A stretch of 34,632 bases of DNA, taken from the NCBI GenBank assembly GCA_030648395.1, contig JAUSHW010000073.1:1-34632 (forward strand), read 5' to 3'. Shown piece after piece: positions 14,752-24,097 of the stretch (its first letter is position 1; the number at the start of each line of letters is the position of its first letter). Position numbers and translations under genes: made by a program. Under the pieces are notes generated by a model. It saw nothing but the letters and a program-made list of their open reading frames with translations, made no database searches and was not told the origin of the DNA. Source of the DNA: Nitrospirales bacterium. Lineage in GTDB: Bacteria; Nitrospirota; Nitrospiria; Nitrospirales; NS-4.

Positions 14752-15540
14752 ATGAACGTTCTCTTCTTTGAGGTTACCCTCCTCCTTTATTTTTTAGGTA
14801 CCGCTCTGTTTTTGACCCAGTTGGCCGGGCGGTGGGAGAAAGGCTCGCACGCGTCGCTTGCCGTGGCCGGGGCCGGGTTCTTTTTCCATACACTCGCGCT
14901 GGTCTCGCGCATGATCGAGGCGGGACATATCCCGCTGACGTCGATGCACGAAGCGCTGTCTTTTTTCTCCTGGGCGCTGGTGCTGGTGTTTCTGGTCGTT
15001 GAGCTCCGATACCGTGTGCATATCCTGGGCTCATTCATCCTGCCTCTGGCCTTCATCTCCCTCATTTCGGCCGCCGCCCTTCCCAAGGAAATCAGGGCCC
15101 TGGAGCCCATTTTCAGAAACGTCTGGATGCACGTTACGTTGTCCCTGCTGGGCACTGTCGCGTTTGCGGTCGCCTTCATTGCGGGATTGATGTACCTGAT
15201 CCAGGAGCACATGCTCAAATCCAAGCATCTGGACGGCCTGTACCACAAATTGCCGGCGCTGGACTTTCTCGACGAGCTCAACGGCAGGGCCATTTCCATG
15301 GGGTTCCCGCTGCTCACCCTGGGGATCATCACCGGCGCGTTGTTTGCGGAGTTCGCGAGGGGATCGTTTTTGAACTGGAACGCCGAGCAGATCGGCGCGC
15401 TGGGAACATGGCTGTTCTACCTGGTCGTGCTGTTGGGCCGCGTCACGGTCGGCTGGCGCGCGAAAAAAGCCGCCTACCTGACGGTTGTCGGGTTTGCGGG
15501 CGTGGTCTTTACTCTGGTGGGTGTGATTCTGAAGGGGTAG
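14752..15540 (+). CDS. CcsA/HemX-like cytochrome c assembly membrane protein
   Basis: A 262-residue integral membrane protein with about eight hydrophobic helices. It belongs to the CcmC/CcsA (cytochrome c assembly) superfamily. The periplasmic-loop-like segment GHIPLTSMHEALSFFSW resembles the GxxPLxNxYESLxFxxW of CcsA/HemX proteins, though a full WWD heme motif is not obvious. It is directly upstream of hemA, as hemX is in Bacillus and related clusters, which favours a HemX-like role in GluTR control or heme handling. A role in cytochrome c maturation is the alternative. Confidence 0.85.
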   Translation: MNVLFFEVTLLLYFLGTALFLTQLAGRWEKGSHASLAVAGAGFFFHTLALVSRMIEAGHIPLTSMHEALSFFSWALVLVFLVVELRYRVHILGSFILPLAFISLISAAALPKEIRALEPIFRNVWMHVTLSLLGTVAFAVAFIAGLMYLIQEHMLKSKHLDGLYHKLPALDFLDELNGRAISMGFPLLTLGIITGALFAEFARGSFLNWNAEQIGALGTWLFYLVVLLGRVTVGWRAKKAAYLTVVGFAGVVFTLVGVILKG

Positions 15541-15558
15541 CATCCCGTTGCGTAGGCT

Positions 15559-16878
15559 ATGAACATCGTCGCGGTCGGATTGAACCATCGAACGGCTCCG
15601 GTCGAGCTACGGGAGAGGCTTGCGGTGACGGAGGCCCGTTTACCCGAAGCCTTGGCGCGGCTGAAGCGGTGGCCTGGAATTGACGAAGGGGTCATCCTCT
15701 CCACCTGTAACCGCGTTGAGCTGTACGCCGTGGTCAAGGATACGGAGCTGGGCCTTGAGTCCCTGAGCGAGTACATGGTGACGATCGCCGCCGACGTCAG
15801 CCCCGGGGAGGTTGAGCCCCACCTCTACCGGTTGGACGGGGCCGACGCCATCAAGCATCTCTTTCGTGTCGCGGCCAGCCTGGATTCCATGGTCATCGGC
15901 GAGCCGCAGATCTTGGGCCAGGTCAAGGAAGCGTTTGAAGCCGCGCTGGCGGGGAAGTCCACCGGCGTGGTGTTGAACAAGGTGGTCAAGAAAGCGATCT
16001 CGGTGGGCAAGCGGGTGAGGACCGAAACCGGGATTGCCGAGAACGCCGTGTCGGTCAGTTATGCGGCGGTCGAGTTGGCCAAAAAGATCTTCCAGAACCT
16101 GGCGGAGAAGACGGTCCTGCTGGTCGGCGCAGGGGAGATGGGCAAGCTGGCAGCACGGCACTTCATCAGCGCGGGGGTGTGCCGCGTACTGATCACCAAC
16201 CGGAACTACGATCGCGCGCTGGATGTCGCCAAGCGGTTCAATGCCCTCCCGGTTCCCTTCGATGAATTTCATCATGAGATGGCGGGCGCCGACATCGTTG
16301 TCTGCGCGACCGCCGCGGATTCGTTTGTGATTGGTCCCGAAGACGTCCAGCGGGCGCTGCATTCGCGCCGAAACCGCCCCATGTTCCTGATCGACATTTC
16401 GGACCCGCGCAACATCGACCCGGCGGTGGGGACTCTCGATAACGCGTATTTGTACAATATCGACGATCTTCAGGGGCAGGTTGACATGAACATCGAGCAG
16501 CGTCTCCGGGAGGCGCGCAACGCCGAAGACATCGTCAGGGCGGAAGTCCCATCCATTGTCATGTGGATGAAGTCGCTGGAGGTCGTGCCGACGATCGTGG
16601 CGTTGCGGCACAGGGCCAATGAGATCCAGCGCGCCGAAATCGAGCGGATCATGGCGAAGCTGGGGGATCTGTCACCCAGACAGCGCGCGCTGGTGGAAGA
16701 ACTGGCCGCGGCCATTACGAACAAGTTGTTGCACAGCCCGCTCATCGCGCTGAAGGCCGAAGCGGATTCCCCGAACGGGTCGCTCTTTGCGGAGACCACG
16801 CAGCGATTGTTCGATCTTGAGAAGGAGCTGCAGCGCATGTCCAGCGAGTCTTCTTCGGAGCAGGGGCGCCGGGAATGA
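15559..16878 (+). CDS. hemA: Glutamyl-tRNA reductase
   Basis: First committed enzyme of C5-pathway tetrapyrrole synthesis: reduces Glu-tRNA to glutamate-1-semialdehyde. The catalytic cysteine is Cys50 in LSTCNRVELY. The signature LFRVAASLDSMVIGEPQILG and the NADPH-binding VLLVGAGEMGKLAARHF segment follow, and a helical dimerisation domain ends the protein. Length 439 is normal. The stop overlaps the start of the next small gene (ATGA). hemL, the next enzyme of the pathway, is not in the window. Confidence 0.96.
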   Translation: MNIVAVGLNHRTAPVELRERLAVTEARLPEALARLKRWPGIDEGVILSTCNRVELYAVVKDTELGLESLSEYMVTIAADVSPGEVEPHLYRLDGADAIKHLFRVAASLDSMVIGEPQILGQVKEAFEAALAGKSTGVVLNKVVKKAISVGKRVRTETGIAENAVSVSYAAVELAKKIFQNLAEKTVLLVGAGEMGKLAARHFISAGVCRVLITNRNYDRALDVAKRFNALPVPFDEFHHEMAGADIVVCATAADSFVIGPEDVQRALHSRRNRPMFLIDISDPRNIDPAVGTLDNAYLYNIDDLQGQVDMNIEQRLREARNAEDIVRAEVPSIVMWMKSLEVVPTIVALRHRANEIQRAEIERIMAKLGDLSPRQRALVEELAAAITNKLLHSPLIALKAEADSPNGSLFAETTQRLFDLEKELQRMSSESSSEQGRRE

Positions 16879-17150
16879 GCACGTCGGCAAGCCCTCACGT
16901 CTTTACCTGTCCACGCTGCAGGGAAACCTACTGGGGAGGGGCGGGCGAACAGTTGCCCGATTGCCCGCACTGCGGGCATGACTATCGCACGCGGGAGGGA
17001 GTTCGGATCGATCTGCTGTTTTTGATGATCTTGATCGTCGCGATGGTCGGCTTTCTCCTGCTCACGTCGACGTACCGGAGCGGGGTCATGGGCTCGTCAG
17101 CAACTCAGGCTGGTCAAGGGGATGTTCTTGAAAAGCTTCCGGGGCGGTAG
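16875..17150 (+). CDS. Small zinc-ribbon protein with one membrane helix
   Basis: A 91-residue protein of unrecognised family. Residues 12-34 hold CPRC and CPHC knuckles forming a likely zinc ribbon (FTCPRCRETYWGG, DCPHCGHDY). One strongly hydrophobic helix follows at about 50-65 (LLFLMILIVAMVGFLLL), then a short polar tail. It overlaps hemA by four bases and precedes hemC by 15, so it is translated together with heme enzymes. A regulatory or assembly role for the pathway is possible but unproven. Confidence 0.75.
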   Translation: MSTSASPHVFTCPRCRETYWGGAGEQLPDCPHCGHDYRTREGVRIDLLFLMILIVAMVGFLLLTSTYRSGVMGSSATQAGQGDVLEKLPGR

Positions 17151-17165
17151 CGAGATGTCGAACGC

Positions 17166-18107
17166 ATGAAACACGCAGTCCGCGAACTGGTCATCGGCAC
17201 ACGCGGGAGCAAGCTTGCCCTGTGGCAGGCTGAGTGGGTGCATGCGCGGTTGCGTCAACTGGAGCCGGGCCTGTTGGTCTCGCTGAAGCAGATCAAAACG
17301 ACCGGGGACAAGATGCTCGATACGCCGTTGGCGACTATTGGCGGTAAGGGCCTGTTCGTCAAGGAAATCGAAGACGCGCTCCTGCGAGGCGAGATCGATC
17401 TGGCCGTGCACAGCATGAAAGACGTCCCCACGCGGCTGCCGGACGGATTGGAGATTCTGTCGATTCCTGAACGGGAAGATCCGCGGGATGTGCTCATCAG
17501 TCGGGACGGGGTCATGCTGGATCGGCTGGCCGTAGGGGCGCGCATCGGGACGAGCAGCTTGCGGCGGCAGGCGCAGCTGCTGCATGTCAGGCCGGACCTG
17601 TCTATTCACATGTTGCGTGGCAATCTGGACACCAGGCTTCGCAAGCTTGAGGCGGGTGAGTACGACGGAATTATCCTGGCCGCCGCGGGCCTGCGCAGGC
17701 TCGGCTGGGCCGATCGGGTCACGGAGTATCTGTCGCCCGATGTCTGTCTGCCGGCCATTGGTCAGGGTGCCCTTGCGCTCGAAGGCCGCGCGGATGACGC
17801 CTTCGTGCGGGAACTCGCGGGGCGGATGGAGCATCGGCCGACTCGACTCGCCGTGACGGCCGAACGCGCGCTTCTTGAACGCTTGGAAGGCGGGTGCCAG
17901 GTTCCCATCGCGGCGCATGCCACAATTGAAAGTGATAGGCTTTCGATGAGTGCGCTGGTGGCCGGAGTCAATGGGCGTCGCCTCATTCGTGATGCAATCC
18001 ACGGCTCTGTCGACGAGGCGCACCGTTTGGGCGTCCGGCTGGCCGAGCTTTTGCTTGAGCATGGAGGCGGCGAGATCCTCAGGGAAATTTACGGGACGGC
18101 GACATGA
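17166..18107 (+). CDS. hemC: Porphobilinogen deaminase (hydroxymethylbilane synthase)
   Basis: Polymerises four porphobilinogens to hydroxymethylbilane. The N-terminal IGTRGSKLALWQ, catalytic Asp86 in AVHSMKDVPTRL, and the dipyrromethane-cofactor Cys244 in LEGGCQVPIAA are all present. The 313-residue length is normal. Its stop overlaps the start of the cobA-hemD fusion (ATGA), pairing an enzyme with an unstable product to the next enzyme, HemD. Confidence 0.97.
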   Translation: MKHAVRELVIGTRGSKLALWQAEWVHARLRQLEPGLLVSLKQIKTTGDKMLDTPLATIGGKGLFVKEIEDALLRGEIDLAVHSMKDVPTRLPDGLEILSIPEREDPRDVLISRDGVMLDRLAVGARIGTSSLRRQAQLLHVRPDLSIHMLRGNLDTRLRKLEAGEYDGIILAAAGLRRLGWADRVTEYLSPDVCLPAIGQGALALEGRADDAFVRELAGRMEHRPTRLAVTAERALLERLEGGCQVPIAAHATIESDRLSMSALVAGVNGRRLIRDAIHGSVDEAHRLGVRLAELLLEHGGGEILREIYGTAT

Positions 18108-19642
18108 AGACGGGAACGGTCTATCTTGTCGGTGCGGGGCCGGGAGACCCGAAACTGCTGACCCTGCGCGGGAAGGAATGCCTGGAACAGGCCGATGTGG
18201 TGCTCTATGACTACTTGGCCAACCCTGCGCTGTTGGACTATGCGCGTCCGCAGGCGGAGCGTATCTATGTGGGGCGTCGGGGGCGCGGGGAGTACGGTGC
18301 CCAGGAGGAAATCAACCGCCTGATGATCGAACAAGCGCGCGCCGGCAAGACCGTGGTCAGGCTGAAGGGCGGCGATCCCTTTGTGTTCGGCCGCGGCGGA
18401 GAAGAAGCCGAGGCGGTGGCCGAGGCCGGGATTCCCTTCGAGGTCATTCCGGGCGTCACGGCGGCCATCGCGGTTGCGGCCTATGCCGGCATCCCGGTCA
18501 CCCATCGGACGCTGGCCTCCAGCGTGGCGTTGGTCACCGGCCATGAGGATCCGCTGAAACCGTCGCCGACAATCGAATGGGACCGGCTGGCTTCGACCAG
18601 CGGGACCGTTGTGTTTCTGATGGGCATGAAGAATCTGCCCTCCATTGTGACGCATCTCACAGCCTCCGGCCGCCCGTCGAGCACGCCGGTGGCGTTGATC
18701 CGGTGGGGGACGCGGGCCGAGCAGAAGACCATTGTCGGCACGCTGGCCGATATCGTGAAGAAGGCAGAGGCGGCGAAGCTGGAGCCGCCCACCGTCATCG
18801 TTGTGGGTGAGGTGGTGCGGCTGCGCGAGAAGCTCAACTGGTTCGAATCCCGGCCGCTGTTTGGCACGACGGTCCTCATCACGCGGCCCCGTGAACAGGC
18901 GGCTGAGTTTGCCGATCTTCTGGCGGCGCGCGGCGCCCACGTGATCGCCTTTCCGACGATTGCGGTTGTGCCGCCCACGGATTGGAGCGGGCTCGATCGG
19001 GCCATTGCCGATCTCGCCGTCTACGACTGGCTGATTTTCACCAGCGTGAACGGCGTGCGGTTTTTTTTCGAGCGCCTGCGAACGCTGGGGCGTGATGTCC
19101 GGGCGCTGGGGCGTGTGCGTATTTGTGCGATCGGCCCCCGGACGGCCGAGGCTCTGGCCGCAGCCGGATTTACGGCTGACGTGGTGCCGGCCGAGTACCA
19201 GGCGGAAGGACTCGTCGAGGCGTTCAAGAAGGAGCGGCTCCAGGGTACCCGCATACTGATCCCGCGGGCCGAAGTTGCCCGCGATCTGCTTCCGGACGAA
19301 CTCAAGGCCCGAGGGGCGGATGTGACGGTGGCAGCGGCCTACCGCATCATCCGGCCGGACGCGGATGCGGCGCCCATCAAGGAACGGCTTCGCCGGGGAG
19401 AAGTCGGCGTGGTGACGTTCACGAGTTCCTCCTCCGTGCGCAATTACGTCGAGCTGTTCGCCGACCAGAACGAGGCGCGCGCTTTGACGGCGAATGCGGC
19501 GGTGGCCTGCATCGGACCCATCACGGCGGAGACGGCGGAAGCCTATGGGTTGCAGGTTGTCATTCGAACGAGAGAGAATACCATTCCGGCGCTGGCGGAG
19601 GCCATCGTCGGGCATTGTGCGCATTCATCGTGTGACGCGTAA
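18104..19642 (+). CDS. cobA-hemD: Uroporphyrinogen-III C-methyltransferase / uroporphyrinogen-III synthase fusion
   Basis: A 512-residue two-domain protein. Residues 1 to about 250 are a SUMT (CobA) methyltransferase: VGAGPGDPKLLTLRG, the VVRLKGGDPFVFGRGGEE loop and GIPVTHR are visible. Residues about 258-505 are HemD, with VLITRPREQA, FTSVNGVRFF and FTSSSSVRNYVELF. The HemD half closes hydroxymethylbilane to uroporphyrinogen III, and the CobA half methylates it twice to precorrin-2. The gene therefore sits at the branch to siroheme, cobalamin or heme d1. Such fusions are known in several phyla. Confidence 0.95.
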   Translation: MKTGTVYLVGAGPGDPKLLTLRGKECLEQADVVLYDYLANPALLDYARPQAERIYVGRRGRGEYGAQEEINRLMIEQARAGKTVVRLKGGDPFVFGRGGEEAEAVAEAGIPFEVIPGVTAAIAVAAYAGIPVTHRTLASSVALVTGHEDPLKPSPTIEWDRLASTSGTVVFLMGMKNLPSIVTHLTASGRPSSTPVALIRWGTRAEQKTIVGTLADIVKKAEAAKLEPPTVIVVGEVVRLREKLNWFESRPLFGTTVLITRPREQAAEFADLLAARGAHVIAFPTIAVVPPTDWSGLDRAIADLAVYDWLIFTSVNGVRFFFERLRTLGRDVRALGRVRICAIGPRTAEALAAAGFTADVVPAEYQAEGLVEAFKKERLQGTRILIPRAEVARDLLPDELKARGADVTVAAAYRIIRPDADAAPIKERLRRGEVGVVTFTSSSSVRNYVELFADQNEARALTANAAVACIGPITAETAEAYGLQVVIRTRENTIPALAEAIVGHCAHSSCDA

Positions 19643-19682
19643 TCATTCAGGTCAACCGAACAAGACAAGGGGAGGGAGCAGC

Positions 19683-20075
19683 ATGGTGCCGGTTAAATCG
19701 GTAATGATCCCGGTGGAAAAGGTCCGTACGGTGGATCGGGACGCGACAATTAAGACTGCAGCGGAACAGTTGCGTGATTTCAACATTGGAAGTCTGTTCG
19801 TCACGAAGGGGGGCGAGATCATCGGAATCTTCACCGATACGGATGTCGTCCGGCGGTGCGTGGCCGGCGGCCTCGATCCGAGCAAGGCCAGCGTCGAGCA
19901 GGTGATGTCGGCGCCGGTGCTGATGATCGACGAAGGCAAAACCCTCCTGGACGCCAACGACCTGATGGCCAAGTCTCACGTGCGTCATCTGGGGGTGTCT
20001 CGCAGCGGGAAGCTTGTCGGCATGATCTCGGTCAGGGATTTGGTGGTGTTCCTGACCAATTTGCCTCGGAAGTAG
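19683..20075 (+). CDS. Two-CBS-domain protein
   Basis: A 130-residue stand-alone pair of CBS domains (about 5-60 and 70-128), which in this family usually bind adenine nucleotides or SAM. Recognisable pieces are [20 protein letters not shown] and [20 protein letters not shown]. The start at the ATG at 19683 has a GGGAGG site. A longer frame opening at 19494 lies inside the cobA-hemD gene and is rejected. It is embedded between hemD and hemB, so a sensory role linked to the tetrapyrrole pathway is conceivable but unproven. Confidence 0.9.
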   Translation: MVPVKSVMIPVEKVRTVDRDATIKTAAEQLRDFNIGSLFVTKGGEIIGIFTDTDVVRRCVAGGLDPSKASVEQVMSAPVLMIDEGKTLLDANDLMAKSHVRHLGVSRSGKLVGMISVRDLVVFLTNLPRK

Positions 20076-20083
20076 GGGGCGCA

Positions 20084-21058
20084 ATGCCGTTTCCACAAGA
20101 CCGCCTGCGTCGCCTTCGGGCGACCGAGGGGCTTCGCCGAATGGTCCGTGAGACCCGGCTGTCGGCGGACAATCTGATCGCGCCGTTCTTTGTGGTGGAG
20201 GGGCGCGATGAGCGCCAGCCGATCGGGTCGATGCCGGGCCAGTTCCGGCTGTCGGTGGACCATCTGATCAAGGACGCCGGGGAGGTTCACGCGCTTGGTG
20301 TGCCGGCCATCCTGCTGTTCGGAGTCCCCGCCAGAAAGGATGAGATCGGGAGCGAGGCGTGGGCGCCAGACGGGATCGTGCCGCAGGCGATCCGCGCGGT
20401 GAAGGATCGGGTCCCCGACCTGGTCGTCATCACCGACGTCTGTGTTGATGAGTACACGACGCACGGCCATTGCGGAATCGTGAAGGATGGACGGATCCTG
20501 AACGATGAGACCCTGGAATGCCTGCAGAAGATGGCGCTCAGCCATGCCCGCGCGGGCGCCGATATGGTCGCGCCGTCGGACATGATGGATGGGCGGGTCG
20601 CCGCCATCCGTCGGGCGCTGGATGGTGAGGGCTTTTCCGATGTGCCCATCATGGCGTATGCGGCCAAGTTCGCATCCTGTTTCTATGCGCCGTTCAGGGA
20701 AGCCGCGGGGTCGAGCCCACAATTCGGCGACCGCCAGTCCTATCAAATGGACGCCGCCAACATTCGGGAGGCGCTTCGCGAGATCGAGCTCGACATCCAG
20801 GAGGGCGCCGACATTGTCATGGTCAAGCCGGCGCTGCCGTACCTTGATGTGATCCACGCGGCCCGGAAGGCCTTTGACCGGCCGATTGCCGCCTACCAGG
20901 TGAGCGGGGAATACAGCATGATCAAGGCGGCGGCCCAGAAGGGGTGGCTGGATGAGCGACGGGCCATGCTGGAGACCCTGGTATCCATCCGGCGCGCGGG
21001 GGCTGATCTGATCCTGACCTATTTTGCGAAGGAGGCCGCCCAGGCCTTGCACGAATGA
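20084..21058 (+). CDS. hemB: Delta-aminolevulinic acid dehydratase (porphobilinogen synthase) with unusual metal site
   Basis: Condenses two 5-aminolevulinates to porphobilinogen. The Schiff-base lysines are Lys195 (MAYAAKFAS) and Lys248 (VMVKPALPY), at family positions. The metal loop reads [14 protein letters not shown]: Cys120 and Cys130 match the zinc type, but the middle position (122) is Asp where zinc enzymes have Cys. The Mg-type signature would have Ala, Asp and Asp at these three positions. This is a mixed site. The start at 20084 gives 324 residues, normal, with the residue numbering matching E. coli. Its stop overlaps ribF (ATGA). Confidence 0.95.
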   Translation: MPFPQDRLRRLRATEGLRRMVRETRLSADNLIAPFFVVEGRDERQPIGSMPGQFRLSVDHLIKDAGEVHALGVPAILLFGVPARKDEIGSEAWAPDGIVPQAIRAVKDRVPDLVVITDVCVDEYTTHGHCGIVKDGRILNDETLECLQKMALSHARAGADMVAPSDMMDGRVAAIRRALDGEGFSDVPIMAYAAKFASCFYAPFREAAGSSPQFGDRQSYQMDAANIREALREIELDIQEGADIVMVKPALPYLDVIHAARKAFDRPIAAYQVSGEYSMIKAAAQKGWLDERRAMLETLVSIRRAGADLILTYFAKEAAQALHE

Positions 21059-22011
21059 GGGTGCTGCAACGTCTCCAGGACTGCGCAGGACTTCCTTTCC
21101 CGGTTGTCACCATCGGCAATTTCGACGGGGTGCATGCGGGGCACCGGGCGGTACTGCATCTGGCCTGCGGGCGCGTGCGCGCGCAATGCGGCACGGCCAT
21201 CGTCCTGACGTTCGAGCCGCATCCGCTGCGCGTGCTGGCTCCGGGCGTGGAACTCAAGTTTCTCAGCGATCCTGAAGAAAAGCTGGCGCTGCTTGAGGAA
21301 GCCGGCGTGGATATCGTGGTCCGTCTTCCGTTCACGCATGCCTTCGCGGCGCAGACACCGGAAGAGTTCATGGCCCAGGTCTTGCGGGACGGGTTGGGCA
21401 CACGGGAACTCTATGTGGGCGAGAATTTTCGATTCGGCAAGGAGCGGCACGGCACCATCCAGATGCTGATGGAAGCAGGGCCGCGGCTGGGCTTTGCCGT
21501 TCATGCCATCTCACCGGTGGTGGTGGATGGAACGCCGGTCAGCTCGACGCGGATCAGGGACCTGCTCCAGGCAGGGGCGATGGAAGAAGCGGCGCTGCTG
21601 TTGGGGCGGGCCTACCAACTCAAGGGAACCGTCGTGCGGGGAAGTCGCCGTGGGGGTGATCTGGGTTTTCCCACGGCGAACGTGCTCCCGCCGGAAGGGC
21701 GCGTGCTTCCACCGGATGGCGTGTACGTGACGTGCCTCCGAATGGGAACGCAACTATGGGGCGCGGTGACGTATATCGGCACGCGCCCGACATTCGGGAC
21801 AGGATCGCGCATCATTGAAACGTATTTGCTGGAAGGCGATCCTGACCTCTATGGCTGCGAGGTGGGGATTGTGTTTCATGAGCGTCTGCGGGGGGATCAG
21901 GCTTTCGAGTCGGCCGATGCGCTGGCGCGGCAGATTGCGGCCGATGTCGATCGGGCACGCGAGATCTTGCGAAGGCTTTCCGGCACAACGGCGCGTTCCA
22001 TGTTATCGTGA
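21055..22011 (+). CDS. ribF: Bifunctional riboflavin kinase / FAD synthetase
   Basis: Makes FMN and FAD from riboflavin. The N-terminal adenylyltransferase domain shows [14 protein letters not shown] (18-31), [11 protein letters not shown] and SSTRIRDLL. The C-terminal kinase domain (about 185-305) contains [14 protein letters not shown]-like [14 protein letters not shown] and GVYVTCLR. Length 318 is normal. It is coupled to hemB (ATGA) and to tilS (GTGA), so flavin, heme and tRNA-modification genes share one message. Confidence 0.96.
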   Translation: MRVLQRLQDCAGLPFPVVTIGNFDGVHAGHRAVLHLACGRVRAQCGTAIVLTFEPHPLRVLAPGVELKFLSDPEEKLALLEEAGVDIVVRLPFTHAFAAQTPEEFMAQVLRDGLGTRELYVGENFRFGKERHGTIQMLMEAGPRLGFAVHAISPVVVDGTPVSSTRIRDLLQAGAMEEAALLLGRAYQLKGTVVRGSRRGGDLGFPTANVLPPEGRVLPPDGVYVTCLRMGTQLWGAVTYIGTRPTFGTGSRIIETYLLEGDPDLYGCEVGIVFHERLRGDQAFESADALARQIAADVDRAREILRRLSGTTARSMLS

Positions 22012-23474
22012 GTGAGCATATGGACACTCTCCGCGACACGTCTCCCCATGCCGTCCTCCGACAGGTCACGGAGGCCGTCCGGCGCCAGCGGCTGATTCAG
22101 CCCGACGGCCGCGTGCTTGTCGCCGTTTCAGGAGGGGCGGACTCGGTCTGTCTCCTCACGCTCCTGCATGAGATGCGGGAACGGGTTTTGTTGCCCGGGA
22201 TCGAACTCCGCATTGCCCACGTCAATTATGGGCTCCGTGGTGATGAGTCGGAAGAAGATGAAGCCTTTGTTCGGGAGTTGGGATCGAAGCTGGGAGTGCC
22301 GGTGGACTGTGAGCGGGTGCGTCTCATGCCGAAGTCCGGAGGGACGCTCCAGAGCCGGGCGAGGGACGCGCGCTATGCGTTTTTCGGGCGCTTGCTGCGG
22401 GAGCATGGGATGGCGGCCGTCGCGACCGGCCATACCGCCGATGATCAGGCGGAAACCGTTCTGTTGTGGCTGATGCGGGGGGCTGGAACGAGCGGCCTGA
22501 CCGGTATCCCTGTGAAGCGCGCAGGGGGCATCATCAGGCCGCTGCTGGGTGTGACCAGGCAGCAGGTTTTGGATTATCTGGCTTTCCGCGGGATGCCGTA
22601 CCGTTCCGATTCCTCCAATGGCACACCGCGGTATCGTCGGAATCGGATTCGCCAGGAAATTCTGCCGGCCTTGCGGTTGTTGAATCCACGCATTGTCGAG
22701 GCGTTGGCCCGCGGAGCCGATATCCTCGCGGCCGACGCCGCGGTGTTAAACGAGATTGAGCGCGAACGGTGGGGTGTCGTTGCAAAGGACGCCTCTTCCG
22801 GGCTGGTCGTGTTGGACGGCGATCGGCTGGCTGCTGAGCCGCTGGGCCTGCAGCGCCGCCTGGTCAGACGGGCATTGGCTGTGGTGCGGCAAGGCCAGGA
22901 GGGACTGACCTTTCGTCATGTGAGCGGTATCCTCGAGCGTGTCCTGGCGGGGGCTCACGGGGCAGGGCTGAATCTCCCGGGCGGTCTCCGTGTGGCGCGC
23001 CACGGTGCGCTCATCGTGATGGAATATGGCGGGAGCAAGGGCGGGGCTCGCTCCCTCACGGAATTGACGGCCGGTATTCCGCTGCCGGTTCCCGGAGAAA
23101 TCAGGGTTGGCTACGGAGGCCGGCGGTTGCTGGCGGCCGAAGGGTGGGGCCTGCCTGCCGGGCTTCCCGGCGACCGGGCGGTGTTCGCGGTGGACCGTGA
23201 TCGATGTGACGGGCCTTTGTCCGTGAGGACCTGGAGGAAGGGAGACTGGTTTTGCCCGCTTGGCATGGGAGGGCATCGGAAGAAGCTGCAGGATTTTTTT
23301 GTGGATCGGAAGGTGGCCCGGACGTTGCGGGGCGGGATCCCACTCGTGGTTGCCCCATCCGGGATCGTGTGGGTGGCCGGCTATCGCGGAGACGAACGGT
23401 TTGCGGCGGGGCCTGCGACCGCGCACCCTGTGATGCTCTCCATCGCCCCTCCCGCTGAAAATGGAGGAGGATAA
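22008..23474 (+). CDS. tilS: tRNA(Ile)-lysidine synthase
   Basis: ATP-dependent enzyme that puts lysine on C34 of tRNA-Ile(CAU), switching its decoding to AUA. The PP-loop SGGADS is at 41-46, followed by AHVNYGLRG, the GHTADDQAETVLLWLMRG segment and RRNRIRQEILP. The C-terminal lysidine domains bring it to 488 residues. The GTG start at 22008 overlaps the ribF stop; the ATG at 22020 is an alternative that would shorten it by four residues. hpt and ftsH follow, the order seen in many bacteria. Confidence 0.95.
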   Translation: MSEHMDTLRDTSPHAVLRQVTEAVRRQRLIQPDGRVLVAVSGGADSVCLLTLLHEMRERVLLPGIELRIAHVNYGLRGDESEEDEAFVRELGSKLGVPVDCERVRLMPKSGGTLQSRARDARYAFFGRLLREHGMAAVATGHTADDQAETVLLWLMRGAGTSGLTGIPVKRAGGIIRPLLGVTRQQVLDYLAFRGMPYRSDSSNGTPRYRRNRIRQEILPALRLLNPRIVEALARGADILAADAAVLNEIERERWGVVAKDASSGLVVLDGDRLAAEPLGLQRRLVRRALAVVRQGQEGLTFRHVSGILERVLAGAHGAGLNLPGGLRVARHGALIVMEYGGSKGGARSLTELTAGIPLPVPGEIRVGYGGRRLLAAEGWGLPAGLPGDRAVFAVDRDRCDGPLSVRTWRKGDWFCPLGMGGHRKKLQDFFVDRKVARTLRGGIPLVVAPSGIVWVAGYRGDERFAAGPATAHPVMLSIAPPAENGGG

Positions 23475-23479
23475 CTAGC

Positions 23480-24028
23480 GTGGACGGCCTATTCGGCAAA
23501 CCCATTGTAACCCAGGAAGCGATGCGGGCCCGCATTCGCGAGCTGGGGCGCCAGATCACCGCCGATTACGCGCAGAAGGATTTGATCATGATCGGAATCC
23601 TGAAGGGCGCCTATGTCTTCTATGCGGATCTGGCGCGGGCCATCGGCCTGCCGCTCAAGGTGGATTTTCTGGTTGTCTCCAGCTATGCCGGGAAAGCCAG
23701 GTCTTCGGGAAAGATCAGGGTCCTGACCGAACTGACCGAGGACATCGCCGGCCGTGACGTGCTGCTGGTGGAGGACATTGTGGATTCCGGCTGCACCGTC
23801 CAGCATCTCAGGAAAGCGCTCGGGGCTAGAAAACCCAAATCGATCAAGGTGTGCGCGCTGTTGAACAAGCCCGGCCGCCGCCAGGTCGAGGTGACGGTCG
23901 ACTACGTGGGCTTCAATATTCCCAACAAGTTCCTCGTGGGGTACGGGCTCGATTACCGTCAAAATTACCGGAACCTTCCGTACCTGGCGGTATTAGACAA
24001 GGTCGATGAGGAAGGCGAGCCGGTCTGA
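23480..24028 (+). CDS. hpt: Hypoxanthine phosphoribosyltransferase
   Basis: Purine salvage enzyme making IMP (and usually GMP) from PRPP. The PRPP signature is LLVEDIVDSGCT (95-106). FLVVSSYAG and the flexible-loop residues before it, plus DYVGFNIPNKFLVGYGLDY near the end, are typical of hpt. It is 182 residues long. A GTG start is chosen because a strong GGAGGA site lies about 11 bases upstream, right after the tilS stop. In other bacteria hpt-tilS-ftsH adjacency is well conserved. Confidence 0.95.
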   Translation: MDGLFGKPIVTQEAMRARIRELGRQITADYAQKDLIMIGILKGAYVFYADLARAIGLPLKVDFLVVSSYAGKARSSGKIRVLTELTEDIAGRDVLLVEDIVDSGCTVQHLRKALGARKPKSIKVCALLNKPGRRQVEVTVDYVGFNIPNKFLVGYGLDYRQNYRNLPYLAVLDKVDEEGEPV

Positions 24029-24039
24029 GGCGAGGTGTA

Positions 24040-24069
24040 TTGTGTCCCTGTGCGGGGGTATGCTAGAAT
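24040..24069 (+). promoter_or_regulatory. Predicted ftsH promoter
   Basis: A TTGTGT (24040-24045) and TAGAAT (24064-24069) spaced 18 bases lie in the hpt-ftsH gap, and the -10 is extended by TGC. This gives a leader of about 20 bases. It could also be a heat-shock-type promoter, since ftsH often responds to stress, but no sigma32-like motif is evident. Confidence 0.5.
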
Positions 24070-24097
24070 TTGTGAGATTTTCAGGGGGTAGTCAGGG

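Noticed and set aside
18089-19624. 511-codon open frame antisense to cobA-hemD
   Set aside because: Mirror-frame shadow of a high-GC gene with no recognisable domain.
19856-20083. N-terminal extension of HemB from an upstream start
   Set aside because: It would overlap the CBS gene out of frame; the ATG at 20084 gives the family length and numbering.
21000-21060. FMN riboswitch before ribF
   Set aside because: ribF overlaps hemB by four bases, leaving no leader for one.
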